DNA of 64,000 nucleotides from Branchipolynoe longqiensis (Eukaryota; Annelida; Polychaeta; Phyllodocida; Polynoidae), in contig CM059198.1 in NCBI GenBank assembly GCA_030323885.1, positions 7,400,086 through 7,464,085 on the forward strand, given 5' to 3'. Position numbers and translations under genes: made by a program. This document shows positions 1-10,572 of the stretch, piece by piece. Each line of letters begins with the position of its first letter. The first letter of the stretch is position 1. The notes under the pieces were generated by a model, which worked only from the letters and a program-made list of their open reading frames with translations, was not told the origin of the DNA and did no database searches.

Positions 1-740
1 CCTGTCACTGTCACTATGCTTCCCTTCCGATATTACTGTCACTGTACCATCTACTACTCCCTTCACTGTCAGTGTCATTGTACTTCCCTGTCACTGTTAC
101 TGTACTTCTAATATCCTGTCTTGCTAATGGCATGCCTGTCCAATACTGCCCTACACTATCACTACACTCACTGTCACTATCCTATCCACTACTGTCACTC
201 ACTCCCTCGATTGTAGGGCATCACGATTCAGGTTGCATAAGTGACCTTGATGCTCTACAATTCCATGTATTAGCTTTCTTATTCCCTCAATAATAAAAAA
301 ATCGAATCTACCATATCACAATTGTCCTACTACTCCATGTCACTGTCACTGTAACTGTAATCTCTAACCTACTGTCTTATGACTCTCATGCCACTGTCTA
401 AATAATGTCCTTCCACCTCACCACACTCACTGTGATTACCTGTTCCCACTACTACCCCCTTTACTGTCACTGTCACTGTCCTCTCTCATCTATTGTCTTA
501 CTACTCAAATGCCACTGTCTAAATACTATCATTCCACCTCACCACACTCACTGAGATTACCCATTCCCACTAGGACTCCCTTCACCGTCACTGACACTAT
601 TCTTCACCTCGCTGTTACTGTCACTCTACTTCTATCCCTCCTCTACATCACACCTGTCTAATCAATATCCTTCCTCGTCACTACACTTACTCTGCCTACC
701 CTCTCCCACTACTGTCACTACTCTCCCTCACCACCGACTC
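1..740. repeat. CT-rich degenerate satellite
   Basis: The stretch is built from CTGTCACT-like hexamers and octamers with a longer period of about 120 bp; the blocks beginning near 373 and 494 align well (both contain a CCACTGTCTAAATA-like core followed by CCACCTCACCACACTCACTG). Short open frames here are by-products of the composition. Confidence 0.75.
212..265 (+). repeat. Dispersed repeat H, copy 1
   Basis: A 50-bp stretch (ATCACGATTCAGGTTGCAT ... GCTCTACAATTC) recurs in inverted orientation at 38278-38335. In both copies one frame encodes a nearly identical peptide, HDSGCISDLxALQF. It is probably a piece of an unidentified mobile element. Confidence 0.6.
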
Positions 741-1454
741 ACCACCTGTTTGCTTCCCCAACGCACGACGCCCGACGCCAATCACCACTGCACGCAGCAC
801 ACTCGTACATTTGCTTACTTCCCGTTTCCCTTCCCCTCGTCATTGTCTCGCTATTTCCCTTGTTATTGTACCTTCTATTTGCTTTATCTTCTTTCCATTC
901 TAGTATTTTTGCTCTGCATTGTGTTCATCCTAGCTGATTTTTCACTGTTGATGGGAGATGAGCTCGAGCAGCGCGGTCCTTGGTAACCCCAGCGACGACC
1001 GAGCCAGTATGATGTTTTGTGCGGTTGTACATTTCAAGAAAGCTGCCTGCAAAAGTGTTGAAGTGCTGCTGGCCTTTGCAAATAGCCGGGGAGCAAATAG
1101 AGGTTTCACACCGGCAAGAATATGTCCAGACAGGCGCAAAACTATTTGTCCCTGCAGTGGCTGGTAGGGAGATGTTGGGAGTTCCATACATCAACCTCCC
1201 TTAATGCTGCCACAGTGACATGGTTTTCTGTTTAGGGTTTGCTCCCTTAGCCGTCGGTTCTGCCAATAACCTGTACCACAAGGCAGTGGTTTACAACTCT
1301 GCAGGGCAGGGGCATCAAACTCCCTGAGGTATTGCAATACCTGCAATACCTGCATACCTATGCTCTATTCCCTTCTTATATACCACCCGCTATTATTGCT
1401 CAATTGCTACATGCACTGTCTTACTACTGTAACACACTGTCACTACACCCACTA
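741..1454. other. No gene recognised
   Basis: Mixed-composition DNA. Several overlapping short frames on both strands around 925-1200 have no family resemblance that I recognise. There is no SINE or TIR signature. Confidence 0.5.
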
Positions 1455-1456
1455 TC

Positions 1457-2497
1457 ATCATCATCATCATCATGCTGTCGGTCGCGATGCGACAAAGACT
1501 GCTTTCATTACTTGACTGCCACTCTCCATTTAGCTCTCTGCTGTGAGAGTTGCGTCCAGGAGTCGGTCTTAATGTCTCTCAGCTTCAGGTTTCTCTTGAT
1601 GGCATCTTTGAACCGGAGACGGGGGCGCCCTCTCTTTCTGTAGCCAGAAGACAGTTGAGAATAGAGGATCTGCTTTGGTAGCCTGTCTGATGACATCCTC
1701 ATGAGGTGTCCAGTCCACCGGAGATTCTTTTTGATCAGAAGATCTTCCATAGAGGGCAGCCCCATCCGTTCGAGTATTTCCTTATTCGTCACTTTGTCCT
1801 TCCAGGTTAGCCTCATGATTGAACGCAGATGTCGCATCATGAAGGCATGCAGCTTTTTCACCTGCTGTCTGTACACTGTCCAGGCCTCGGCTCCGTATAG
1901 TAGGGTGGATAGCACGATTGCGCGGTAGATCTTACCTTTGACCCGAATGGACACATGGTGGTTGTTCCAGAGTCTCTGGCGTAGTCGGCCGAAAGATGCG
2001 CTAGCCTTGGCCATCCTCCTCTGTATCTCAGCATCAATGCGTCCATCACTTGATATAGTGCTTCCGAGATAAGTGAATTCCGGAACAGAGTTCAGCTTGT
2101 TTCCGTCAACCATGATCTCCTCTCTCGGGATCTTGTAGAGTTGGGTTGGTACAGCACCTCCGTCTTCTTGATGTTAATTTTCAGGCGTCTACTATTTTCT
2201 GGGTCTCTTCAGCAGAGTGGGCAACCAGTGCACTGTCATCTGCGAATAGTAGCTCTCTCACCAGTATCTGAGTAGTCTTGGTCTTCGCTCTGAAGTGTGC
2301 AACATTGAATAGGTCAGCGCTCTGTCTGGACTGTATATAGATGCCATCCCCCATGTCTCGGAAAGCCTCATCTAGCATTGCTGATAGGAAGATGGAGAAG
2401 AGCGTGGGGGCCAGTACACAACCTTGCTTGACCCCATTGGTAACCCCAAACGATTCCGAGACTTCCCCTCCAGCACTAACGTTCACCATCACCCACT
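1457..2497 (-). mobile_element. RTE-like non-LTR retrotransposon, 5'-truncated (LINE-1a)
   Basis: Minus-strand LINE end. Reading on the minus strand it has an RT fragment, a short 3' UTR containing TGCATCGCGACCGACAGCAT, and a trinucleotide (ATG)n tail at 1457-1478. The same 3' end and tail occur in the plus-strand copies at 52176-52424 and 60530-60785, which fixes the element terminus. The 5' limit near 2497 is where coding similarity stops; the endonuclease domain is absent. Confidence 0.8.
1508..2497 (-). pseudogene. Reverse transcriptase C-terminal part of RTE-like LINE
   Basis: Two minus-strand frames separated by a break near 2113-2181 together give the palm and C-terminal region of a non-LTR reverse transcriptase. 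The first (2492 to 2181) contains GVKQGCVLAPTLFS (RT motif B region) and LLFADDSALVAH, the YADD-type catalytic motif. The second (2113 to 1508, 201 residues) contains FTYLGSTISSDGRID, LLYGAEAWTV, NKEILERMG, LRWTGHLMRM and RKRGRPRLRFKD, a typical RTE-type thumb/C-terminal region, ending in a natural stop. The motif A segment and endonuclease are missing, so this copy is dead. The copies at 52 kb and 60 kb match only its last 60 or so residues. Clade assignment (RTE or a neighbour) is from motif style only. Confidence 0.82.
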
Positions 2498-2639
2498 ATA
2501 CTCGCCTCACAATACCCCGAAACGGCCCTCTTCAGGCCCCGGGTGCTGACCACACCTACACAAATGGCCCTTCTCAGGGCCCATCTACTTAGCAGGAGGC
2601 ACACTTTTCGTGCAGCTATGATGATGAGACTGACGGCTC

Positions 2640-3636
2640 TAGCGATGTAGGGTCTCCTCCATCACCCCCCCCTTCCCCAACACACACCACACACACCTCA
2701 CACACCACACTCAGCACAATCAGCTCTACACTGCCCAGCCCCGTCCGCAGACAATCCCCAAAACACCCCAACCATGCCCCCTCGCAGCTCCAACACGGCC
2801 AAACCCAATGCCCAACAACCCACTGGGAAGGGCAAGGGGAACGGGAAAAGCTCCAACCCAACCCTGGGGTCTCTGAAACCACCACCACCACCACCAACTC
2901 CCCCCTCCCGGGCACCATCGCCCCACCCCCTCCTCATCCAATAATCCATCTTCGGCCGACATCATATGGTCCACCGTGGTCCGCAAAAACAAAACATCTG
3001 CCCCCCCACCCAAAATAAATAAATAAATAAATCATCCACAGAGTTCCACCCTGACTTTCACCACCCCAAGCGATTCCTCTACAAAGGAGATGTCAAGGAA
3101 ACCTCGAACGCCCTCTACCAGGTACTGGACCTGGAAACGGGTGGATCATAACACCGGCTCCACTCCCTTGTCCCTTGACAATTACCCCAACCATATGGTC
3201 ATCGGAGCCTGGATGTCGGAGTCTCTCGAGAGACTCTTTGTAGCCACTAAATTTGCAGAGATCAGAGGCTCAGCGAAGTCCTATCATGATGTCATAACCG
3301 GGCTCCATCCCCCCCCCCTGACCGACCCCTCTGACCTAGTTGGCCAGCACGGGATCACCCGTGCCACCCGCATCACCCTAAAAGGTGGCACACGCACCCA
3401 CTGTGTGAACATCCACACCACTTCCCCACCTCAACACCGCCTCCAAGGTTGACTGCGGCCCCCTCAGCCACCTCCGTGTGGCAACCCCTCACAAGCGGCC
3501 CACCTACTGCACCCACTGCCGGAAGTATGGCCACTATACACATGAGTGCAGTACCACAGATGTCATGTGTGCAAACTGTGCACTGCCAGGCCACCTGGCG
3601 GAGGGATGCACGCTACGTGTCTGACCTACTGGTCCC
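2640..3636 (+). pseudogene. Gag-like ORF1 with two CCHC zinc knuckles, frameshifted
   Basis: Coding similarity runs through at least three frames. A proline-rich N-terminal part (about 2640-3010) is followed by SSADIIWSTVVRKNK. After a short AAAT repeat (about 3016-3033) come FLYKGDVKETSNALYQVLD near 3074, then from about 3090 DNYPNHMVIGAWMSESLERL and ITRATRITLKGGTRTHCVN. After a one-base shift near 3410-3425 comes the zinc-knuckle block: CTHCRKYGHYTHEC (from 3508) and CANCALPGHLAEGC, both C-x2-C-x4-H-x4-C. Two adjacent knuckles are typical of the nucleic-acid-binding ORF1/Gag of non-LTR and LTR retroelements. No reverse transcriptase follows, so the parent element cannot be named. The frame changes make it a pseudogene. 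Confidence 0.72.
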
Positions 3637-3680
3637 CACTTATCAACGTATACCACTTAAAAGAATTGATCGGAATAAGC

Positions 3681-4042
3681 TTGAAGTTGCATAGTCCGAT
3701 GGTTTTGAGTTTCTGAAATTTTCTGAGATAAATACATTAGATTGACCATTATTATGTAGCTTACATATATATATGTAAGGTAGCCACTTTTATTTTAAGT
3801 GGCTAACTTTTGAGATATTTGAAGTGGAACCATGCAAAATTAATGTTGGCAAGCACTCCAAAACTCTGACCCCATAGTCTGCTGCAGTAACAGGTTACAT
3901 TCAATTGCCTCAGTATTCCCTTCTGTGTCGTGACAACTGTTTAATAAGTGCATAAGTATCCAAGTCAGATATGTAGAATCACATTTAGATAGTTGTTTTG
4001 GTTTTGAACATTTGATATTTTCATCGGACTATGCATCTTTAA
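3681..4042. mobile_element. MITE-1, complete copy (362 bp)
   Basis: Ends are inverted repeats built on GCATAGTCCGATG (left, from 3681) and CATCGGACTATGC (right, to 4042), flanked by TTGAAG and CTTTAA. The AT-rich interior has no coding capacity. Other copies: 17591-17710 (partial), 19428-19654 (right half), 24827-25157, 41739-42375 (interrupted by a SINE) and 61412-61770 (complete). Superfamily is not assigned. Confidence 0.85.
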
Positions 4043-4045
4043 TTA

Positions 4046-4317
4046 TCTGGATTGACCTCTCAGGTAATGAACCACATAGACATGTGAGCATGCATATGGT
4101 GATTGCATCAGGGAGCCTAGCTGATGTAACCACATAATGGCAATAAGCGTGGGTTCGAAAATCAGCTCTCAGCACAATATATTCCATTGTCATCACCCCT
4201 ATTCCATGCTAGCCATTTGGCTACCTAGGCTCCTTGATGTCAGCACCCTGTCCACAGTTACTTGTATATAGGGGCTCCTTGCCTGATAGATCAGTATATA
4301 CTACTACAATAATGCAT
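4046..4317. mobile_element. SINE-B, two heads in opposite orientation
   Basis: 4046-4190 reads in plus as a SINE-B leader (GACCTCTCAGGTAATGAACC) and tRNA-like head with GTGGGTTCGAAAATC in place of a B box. 4195-4317 is a minus-strand head/leader (CTACCTAGGCTCC ... CTCCTTGCCTGATAGATCAG). Both lack the body. The pair is a head-to-head remnant. Confidence 0.6.
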
Positions 4318-4382
4318 ACGTAACATGTGGGTATCCATACATCCGGAATTATCCTGATGAAAATGCTGTTCATTACAGACAG

Positions 4383-4440
4383 TTAGTTATAATAGGTTGG
4401 TTGTTGGAGCTGTACGTCCTGGCAACATCTAAGGTAATAT
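4383..4440 (-). mobile_element. SINE-A tail fragment
   Basis: GTTGGAGCTGTACGTCCTGGCAACATCTAAGG matches the reverse complement of the SINE-A 3' end (TAGATGTTGCTAGGACGTAAAAC). Confidence 0.6.
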
Positions 4441-4519
4441 ATAGTTGTAGTAAGTGTGCTTAATTGTTACTTAACTGACATAGACCAGAGAACTGACTTA
4501 GAACAGGGAATATCTTATA

Positions 4520-4791
4520 AAATTAGTACTTGTGGCTCGGTATTAATAGGATAGTGCAAGGACTGGTGTGTTCAGTGTCAAGATAATGTGACTGAGTGGG
4601 ATATCAGGTCATGGTGCCAGCAGCCTGGTTTCCCAGTGGGACAGCACTATGAAGCCGCCATGAGTGCGCAGTGTTACAGATTGGTACCCATCCTGATATG
4701 ACCTTAGCTGTTGCCAGGACGTAAAACTCCAACAACCAACCAACCAACCGTTTGTTCCGCTCAGGGGATTCATTATGCGCTAACGGTTCCA
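4520..4791 (+). mobile_element. SINE-A body and tail
   Basis: Starts inside the body (GGCTCGGTATTAATAGGATAG), continues through GATAATGTGACTGAGTGGGATAT and GGTACCCATCCTGATATGACC, and ends in GACGTAAAACTCCAACAACC plus a short CAAC tail. The tRNA head is missing. It abuts MITE-2 at 4796. Confidence 0.8.
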
Positions 4792-4795
4792 TAAT

Positions 4796-5445
4796 GGGGC
4801 TGTCACACTACGACGTAACGACGTCAACGTAGGGAGAACGTGAAGAACGTTGAACTTCTCGGCGTAGTATGCAAATTTGGGCAGAAGTTGAAAGTGGATG
4901 CAGCGTAGTGGACGAGAGCGTAACGTTGGTAAAGCGTAGTGATACCGTCAATCCCCGACGTTATTCCATCGCCAGAAGAACGTTACATGACGTTAGCTAT
5001 GTCATGACACGTTGAACGTACGTTGAATGCACGTTCTCCTGACGTTCTCGTGACGTTCTCCTGACGTTCTCGTGACGTTCTCCTGACGTTCCCATTAAGC
5101 CTCGTAGGCTTTTGCACTTGGTTTAATGTGGGTCAACGTAGTGGAACGTAGTGGAACGTAGTTGAACGTAGTGAGCAGCGTTGAAATAACGTCCATTTAA
5201 CGTCATTGACGTTCACTGAACGTGAACAGAACGTACGGCGAACGTAAACCCTTACGTTCGACCTACGTCGAAAGTTTTGAACATGTCCAAAACCTTGACG
5301 CAACTCGACGTAACACGACGTAATGTGACGTAGCTCGACGTCATTCTAACGTCATTCTGACGTCATCATGACGTAACCCAACGTCATGACGAAAAATGCC
5401 CACGTTAGGCTCACGTTGGCTCGTTACGTCGTAGTGTGACAGGGG
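4796..5445. mobile_element. MITE-2, complete copy, ACGT-rich (650 bp)
   Basis: Ends are near-perfect inverted repeats: CTGTCACACTACGACGTAAC on the left and its complement at 5422-5442 on the right. The interior is packed with AACGT/ACGTT words, including an 11-bp tandem (TGACGTTCTCC/G, about 5036-5094) and a 10-bp tandem (ACGTAGTGGA, about 5139-5180). It has no coding capacity. A second copy at 15169-16988 carries a huge internal array. Confidence 0.85.
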
Positions 5446-5560
5446 TATTACATAGGCTCCCAGATGCAATCACCCTTCTAACGCCTGCCCGTCTATGTGG
5501 TTCCTTGTCTATGTGGTCAGCGCAATCCACTACCATTCCAATTTCCATAAACCCAGACGC
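5446..5560 (-). mobile_element. SINE-B leader fragment
   Basis: AGGCTCCCAGATGCAATCACCC ... CCGTCTATGTGGTTCCTTG resembles the minus-strand leader of SINE-B. Highly diverged. Confidence 0.4.
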
Positions 5561-5587
5561 ACAACTCTTCACCCCGCGGAACACTTT

Positions 5588-5752
5588 ACAAACAGTTCGC
5601 CGAGCTAACCACTTAAGAATTGTTCGACAAATAGTTCGCCGAGCTAACCACTAAAGTGTTGTTGGTTTACAAATATTTCGCCGAGCTAACCACTCAAGTG
5701 TGGTTATTTTACAAATAGTTCTGCGAGCTACCCACTCAAGTCGTGTTGTTTT
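5588..5752. repeat. 42-bp tandem repeat, four copies
   Basis: Units starting at 5588, 5627, 5669 and 5711 share ACAAATAGTTCGCCGAGCTA followed by ACCACTCAAGTGT; periods are 39, 42 and 42 bp. Confidence 0.85.
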
Positions 5753-5885
5753 AAATCCTAGCAACATCTAAGGTCATATAAGGACGGGTACCGACTTGTG
5801 ACAGCGAGCACTCATGGCAAATGTATAGTGCTGCCTCACACGGAGACCAGGCCACTGTCAGCATGACCCCATATCCCACACATCA
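5753..5885 (-). mobile_element. SINE-A 3' half
   Basis: Reverse orientation: TCCTAGCAACATCTAAGGTC, CGGGTACCGACTTGTGACAG and GGAGACCAGGCC are recognisable. It breaks off at CCCACACATCACAT. Confidence 0.75.
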
Positions 5886-6119
5886 CATTGTGTATGTTAC
5901 GACATAACATAAATAATTCACAATATGACAACAAGTGTGATGGTGGCCCAAAGTAACTATATCCTGGCGTAACCATTAACATGTATCCAAGCTACATACA
6001 CAGAGTAGCAATAGCATAAAGTTAACGTCACAAATCTAAACAAGCCTAACAGTCAGTTACGATTTAAGTTCCATACAGTCACAACCTGAGCCTGCAGTAT
6101 CTATTTTTCATACTGTGCG
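5886..6119. other. Nothing recognised
   Basis: AT-rich spacer with no repeat or coding signature that I can identify. Confidence 0.4.
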
Positions 6120-6173
6120 TTGTGTTTTTCGGTGATTATACTGTCAAGAGTTATACGAATAGTGCGAGTCAGC

Positions 6174-7076
6174 ATGGATAAAACACGTATGTTTACTAAC
6201 AGGTTGGCCAGGTCTATCACAACTACACTGGCAATGGCAGCGCCGTCAGTAGAGATGCAATCAACAAGTACACAAAGCGGCTTTGTGTCTCAATGGCCCC
6301 GGCCTGATGTGTATCGTCAAAAGCAATCTTCTCATGAAGATGACCCCTTAACAGTGAGGAGCATGAAGGAGGTTCTTGCAGCTGAGATGACGGCGATTAA
6401 TGGGCAAATTGACCGACAGTTTGCTCAATTTGAAGAACGGTTGCATGGAAGGTCAATGTCGCATTTGTTTATGTCGGAATGTCTATCTGTGGTGTGCCTG
6501 TAGGTGACGTGGAAAGAGAGGCACCTTTGGCCGATTATTCAAGTCATTGCAGAGGTGTGGACGAACAAGTCATCGGCGATAACACGGGGGAGAGGTCTGG
6601 GTTTTTCCCAGGCCTTGATCCTCCATATTCAGCATCCGTTTTGTGGATAGGATATCACCCTCCTTCAAGCCGGAATCATTGGCGGTGCATACGCTGACAT
6701 CAGACGAGGCAGTGTCAAATCGAGTGCGGCCGAAAAACAAACATTGCCACCACCGTCCAGCGGTGATCTATGCCAGCCATTACAACAGCCTGTCAGTCTT
6801 GGTACAACACCAATGTCTATGTCTATTTCTGTCAATCACGACATGCCACAGTCAGTGCCCAGTCACACCTTTCGGTGTTCTGGTGAAGAAAGCATGTCTG
6901 AAAGAAATTTGTTATGCTTCATCCCCAGCTTTTAGTTTAGGAGTTAAAGACAATTTGGTTAGTGGGACAGTGAGATATCAGTTGAGGGTGGTAATTGAAG
7001 GAAATGGAAAGTGGTGGACGGGATTCACTTAAGCGGTACATGTGAAAATGGATCAGTAGATGATAATAATAAAGAG
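6174..7076 (+). pseudogene. Possible Gag-like ORF upstream of the DIRS-like element
   Basis: An open frame from Met at 6174 (within a longer frame from 6120) runs to 6503. It encodes a Ser/Thr-rich N-terminus and a helical segment, EDDPLTVRSMKEVLAAEMTA followed by INGQIDRQFAQFEERLHG, of the kind seen in coiled-coil Gag proteins. Further frames at 6479-7076 continue with low-complexity Ser/Pro text and SLGVKDNLVSGTVRYQL. Position and orientation fit a Gag for the reverse transcriptase at 8440, but about 1.3 kb of unrelated DNA lies between and I see no diagnostic zinc motif. Treat this as a hypothesis. The frame changes indicate a broken gene. Confidence 0.3.
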
Positions 7077-7079
7077 TTT

Positions 7080-8435
7080 TTTAGTAACAGCGAAAAAATG
7101 ATGAGTATGGATGTAGTTAAAAGTATGTTAACCATTTGGCTATTCCACCCCCACTTAAGGCGAGCCTATGTGTTAATATATAATTGTTTCCATGTGACTT
7201 TCTGGGCCTGCCGCCAGGCCGCTGTCGCCTCTCGTCCCGCTGCCGGTTGACCGCCTTAACGCTAACTTGACCCGGACTAGTAATGTGGCTACTATATCCC
7301 TGGAGGTGGGAAGTTCGACTCCATACACTCCATGCGGTGGAAGGCCCTTAATTAAGTACATTTATAGAACAATAGAATACCAATATCAAGTTGACCATAG
7401 CGGTTAGTAATATAAGACTAAGATGGGAGAATAGTAAAGAATGCAAGGAACGTTCCAATTATTTCTTAAGAGCTCACATATTTATTCTTACCCTAAATAA
7501 CAATGTAAGGGTTCTTTCATAGTTCAATTTCACTGAATACTGACTACGTACAATAAGTGTATCCCCTCCCATATTTGTTAAGTTATATCAGTTTGAAATT
7601 TCGACAATAAAAGCCTAAATCTTGTCTAAAACATCAGAGCATGCAGAAAAATGTCTGATGGGTCTGAGCCCGAGTGCTCAACCTTCCATTGTTGCTAGGA
7701 CAGTCCCAATTGATGTATCCTAGCAACACATTACAGCAGGGAACCCAGCCCCGCAAATGGTGGCAAATGCGAGCCTGGTGAGTAGCCCACATTTCAGAAT
7801 GCAAGCTAATCAGCCCAGACAGCATTTGCACCGCTTGTGTAGTCTCGCCCACTTCAGTACTCATAAAAAAGTATATCACTGGCAGTAATATTATACATGC
7901 ATCGCTAGTACTAGAATGAAAGTTCTGGCTGATTAATTGTTTTTCATGAGTAGGTGATTATTCTAATGGTAATTTTGTTGATAGTCAGTTTTGGCAGTTG
8001 TCAAATATTGATTATTTGAATGCTAGGGTAGAGTCTGTGTGTTTTTTTTTCAAATTTGAATGACTTGAACGTTTAAAAAAAATGCTGTACAGTGCTTTCT
8101 TAACTAGATGCCTCAGTTGTTGGCCATTACAATGAAGGTCATGAAGCCTGCGACGATGGTCCAGCTACCGTTTTGCCCATGGTTACCGATAATGTGGAGC
8201 ACCCCAGAATGATACCAAATCGCTGTTGTCAAGCGAAGGCAACTGTCAAATATACTGATGGCATCAATGAATTGATAGACAGTTAACATGGACAAGCTGA
8301 AGTAAGTAACATATGTTTATCAATACAGGCAAAGGAGGATGGCATGCCTATGTCACTGAGCGATTATTGGATAATACTGCTTGAAATGTGGCCAACTGTT
8401 CATGACTCTGTTCAACGAAAAGATGCTATTTTGAT
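7080..8435. other. Uncharacterised spacer inside or before the DIRS-like element
   Basis: No clear gene. A 10-bp inverted repeat (GTTGCTAGGA near 7691, TCCTAGCAAC near 7726) resembles opposing SINE-A tails. Around 8110-8435 there are frames such as KEDGMPMSLSDYWI that could be decayed element coding sequence, interrupted by stops. Confidence 0.3.
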
Positions 8436-8439
8436 TTGT

Positions 8440-9414
8440 ATTCAAAAGTGAGGAGCACCGGCTTGCCAAACTACATGTCAGCCAGGCTTCCTGTCCCGTC
8501 AGGTTTGATTATAAACAACTGGAAATTGCTACTTAAGAACTATTGGGACACACAATTGGTGGATTTTCTAGAATGTGGATGGCCCTCAGACTTTAGAGGT
8601 TATTCACCTCCAACCCTGGTAATTAAAAGCTGTAGCAAATCACCAAATAATTTTAAATGGATATTAAAATTTGTAGAAGTTGAGCTTGGCCATAACGCAC
8701 TAATTGGTCTAGTTGACGAAATCCCTTTCTCACTGTGGGCCCAAATAAGTCCTATAATGACCAGGCCTAAGAAGAATACTGATGAGAGACGTATTATAGT
8801 TGATTTGAGCTACCCCAAAGCAAACAGTGTTAATGACAATAAAGGTCACCCATTTAAATATACACTGCCAACTATTATGAATATTGTAGATGAAGTATCA
8901 CACATTGGTAGTGAATGTTGTATATGGTCAGCGAATCTTGCACAAGCCTATTGACAGTTAAGAGCTTGCCCGTTATCAGTTCCACTTTATATTATTAATG
9001 TAGACAGTAAAAATTACTTTGACATTTCATTGCCTTTTGGGTGTCAGACTTCGTCATTGGCATGTGCATGCACCACTGATGCCATGGTACATTTACTGAG
9101 ATTTGGACATGTGAAAAAATGGCATCCAGCAAAGACATCCAGAGGTTGGTGGGGCACTTCAAGTTTATCTCCAAGTGTGTTCTGCGAAGCAGACGGTTCA
9201 TGAATGGTATAGTGGACAGTCTCAGACCATTACCCTCCAAAGGAAAAGTCCCAATTAATATAAATTTACTAAGAGATATAGCATGGTTTATTGAATATGC
9301 TCAAAAGTCTAATGATTTAATATTACTCCACACAGGGCAACACCAGACTTGGACGATAGAATGTGACTCCTCGCTAAAGGGAGCTAGCACATTTTCAGCA
9401 ATGCTCTTCATGTC
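8440..9414 (+). pseudogene. DIRS-like reverse transcriptase, inactivated, 5' part
   Basis: The frame from about 8440 gives GLPNYMSARLPVPSGL and DFLECGWPSDF, then IGLVDEIPFSLWAQISP and RPKKNTDERRIIVDLSYP, the N-terminal fingers/palm typical of DIRS-type (tyrosine-recombinase) retroelements. The motif A region reads WSANLAQAY followed by a stop, where functional relatives have a catalytic Asp (here Asn) and Arg (here TGA at about 8952). SLPFGCQTSSLAC follows. The sequence then jumps to RLVGHFKFISKCV at 9119 in another frame, so the YxDD motif C has been deleted. The connector/RNase H region (LRDIAWFIEYAQKS, TIECDSSLKGAS) runs to 9414, where a LINE interrupts it. Family placement is from motif style; no tyrosine recombinase was found. 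Confidence 0.78.
9405..9414. repeat. Target-site duplication, left copy
   Basis: TCTTCATGTC, repeated exactly at 10810-10819, brackets the LINE insertion. Confidence 0.85.
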
Positions 9415-10572
9415 GAAGCCAATGAACCATCACTTAATAACAGGAGAATCAAACTGGCCATGCAATATGTAGTCAAGATAAAAACTAATGCATTGAATCC
9501 TGCACACAATTGTCTATTCGAGCAACATGACGAATCCAGGTATGAAGCCAGGCCAAATTACATCCGGCCACTGAGGCTCCGAATGAAACCTCATTTGGAG
9601 GCCTTAGGCGTGGATTTGGATGTGTTGGAGGATGCCAAAGTCCCAGAACATCCCCCGTGGTCGTTGAGAAAGCCATCGGTTATCCTCCGACTCACGGAAC
9701 TGAGGAAATCTGGGACACATCCACTCGAGTACAAAGGACTGCATGCAGAGATTCAAGGCCAGTTTGCAGACCACCTCTCCATATACACTGATGGTTCGAA
9801 AGACCAAAGCCGGGTAGCTGCTGCGGCAGTCTGCCGACGGGAAAAATTTGGTGTACGTTTGCCAGATCAGAGCTCGATTTTCACTGCAGAGGCCCAAGCA
9901 CTCCTTCTCGCTTTGGAGTATATCGAGGTATCCAACCACACTAACTATGTTATATACAGTGATTCCTTCTCTTGCCTCCTGGCTGTTGCTGGACTGAAAA
10001 CGAATCACCCTATTCTAGCAACGGTCATTTATAAAATGAACCAACTGACAACAGATGGGTATGATATCCACCTGTGCTGGGTGCCTGGCCATGCTGGCAT
10101 ACAAGGAAACGAACGAGCTGATCGGGCTGCGAAGAAGGCCCTGAACTGTGATCTTGAACCGTGTCTGATCCCTCACTCTGATCTGAAACCACTAATAGCC
10201 ACCCACATAAAATCCAAATGGCAACATGAGTGGGATGAAAACATTAATAAACTTAAAGAAATTGAACCATCTGTGGGAAAGCCACCACAGACTCATGCGG
10301 GAGGTCGGCGGGACCAAGTGGTCCTTAGCCGCTGCCGTATTGGCCACTCGTGGCTTACACATGCTTTTCTGCTCAAGGGGGAACCTCCCCCTGAATGTAT
10401 TGGGTGTCAGTCCCCACTGACACTCAAACACATTTTACTAAGTTGCGTTGATTTTTTGGCCCTGCGCCAACGGTTCTACACTGCAGGCAGTATGCATGAC
10501 CTTTTTACTAAGGTAAAACAGGAAAACATTTTAGCCTTTTTGAGGGCAGCTGGACTGTACCACCTTATATAG
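9415..10572 (+). CDS. C-terminal part of LINE ORF2: RNase H domain and CCHC tail
   Basis: The frame is open from the insertion junction; the first Met is at 9460, but this is the truncated end of a larger ORF, so that Met is not a native start. Counting from that Met, the first 105 residues are the post-RT linker. An RNase HI domain follows with D111 in YTDGSK, E144 in AEAQALLLAL, D168 in YSDSFSCLLAV and the HAGIQGNERADRAA motif (H211, D221), so all four acidic catalytic residues are present. A C-terminal CIGCQSPLTLKHILLSC gives C313, C316, H324 and C329, the zinc-like motif found after RNase H in I/Jockey-group LINEs. In a complete element it would degrade RNA in the RNA-DNA hybrid during target-primed reverse transcription. 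The frame has no stops, which suggests a fairly recent insertion. RT and endonuclease are absent, so it cannot act alone. Confidence 0.85.
   Translation, partial: EANEPSLNNRRIKLAMQYVVKIKTNALNPAHNCLFEQHDESRYEARPNYIRPLRLRMKPHLEALGVDLDVLEDAKVPEHPPWSLRKPSVILRLTELRKSGTHPLEYKGLHAEIQGQFADHLSIYTDGSKDQSRVAAAAVCRREKFGVRLPDQSSIFTAEAQALLLALEYIEVSNHTNYVIYSDSFSCLLAVAGLKTNHPILATVIYKMNQLTTDGYDIHLCWVPGHAGIQGNERADRAAKKALNCDLEPCLIPHSDLKPLIATHIKSKWQHEWDENINKLKEIEPSVGKPPQTHAGGRRDQVVLSRCRIGHSWLTHAFLLKGEPPPECIGCQSPLTLKHILLSCVDFLALRQRFYTAGSMHDLFTKVKQENILAFLRAAGLYHLI

Noticed and set aside
925..1204. Cluster of four overlapping frames on both strands as a possible gene
   Set aside because: No recognisable motif, no agreement on strand, and lengths under 90 residues.
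3016..3033. AAAT repeat as a LINE tail marking an element end
   Set aside because: Gag-like coding similarity continues on both sides, so it is an internal slippage tract.
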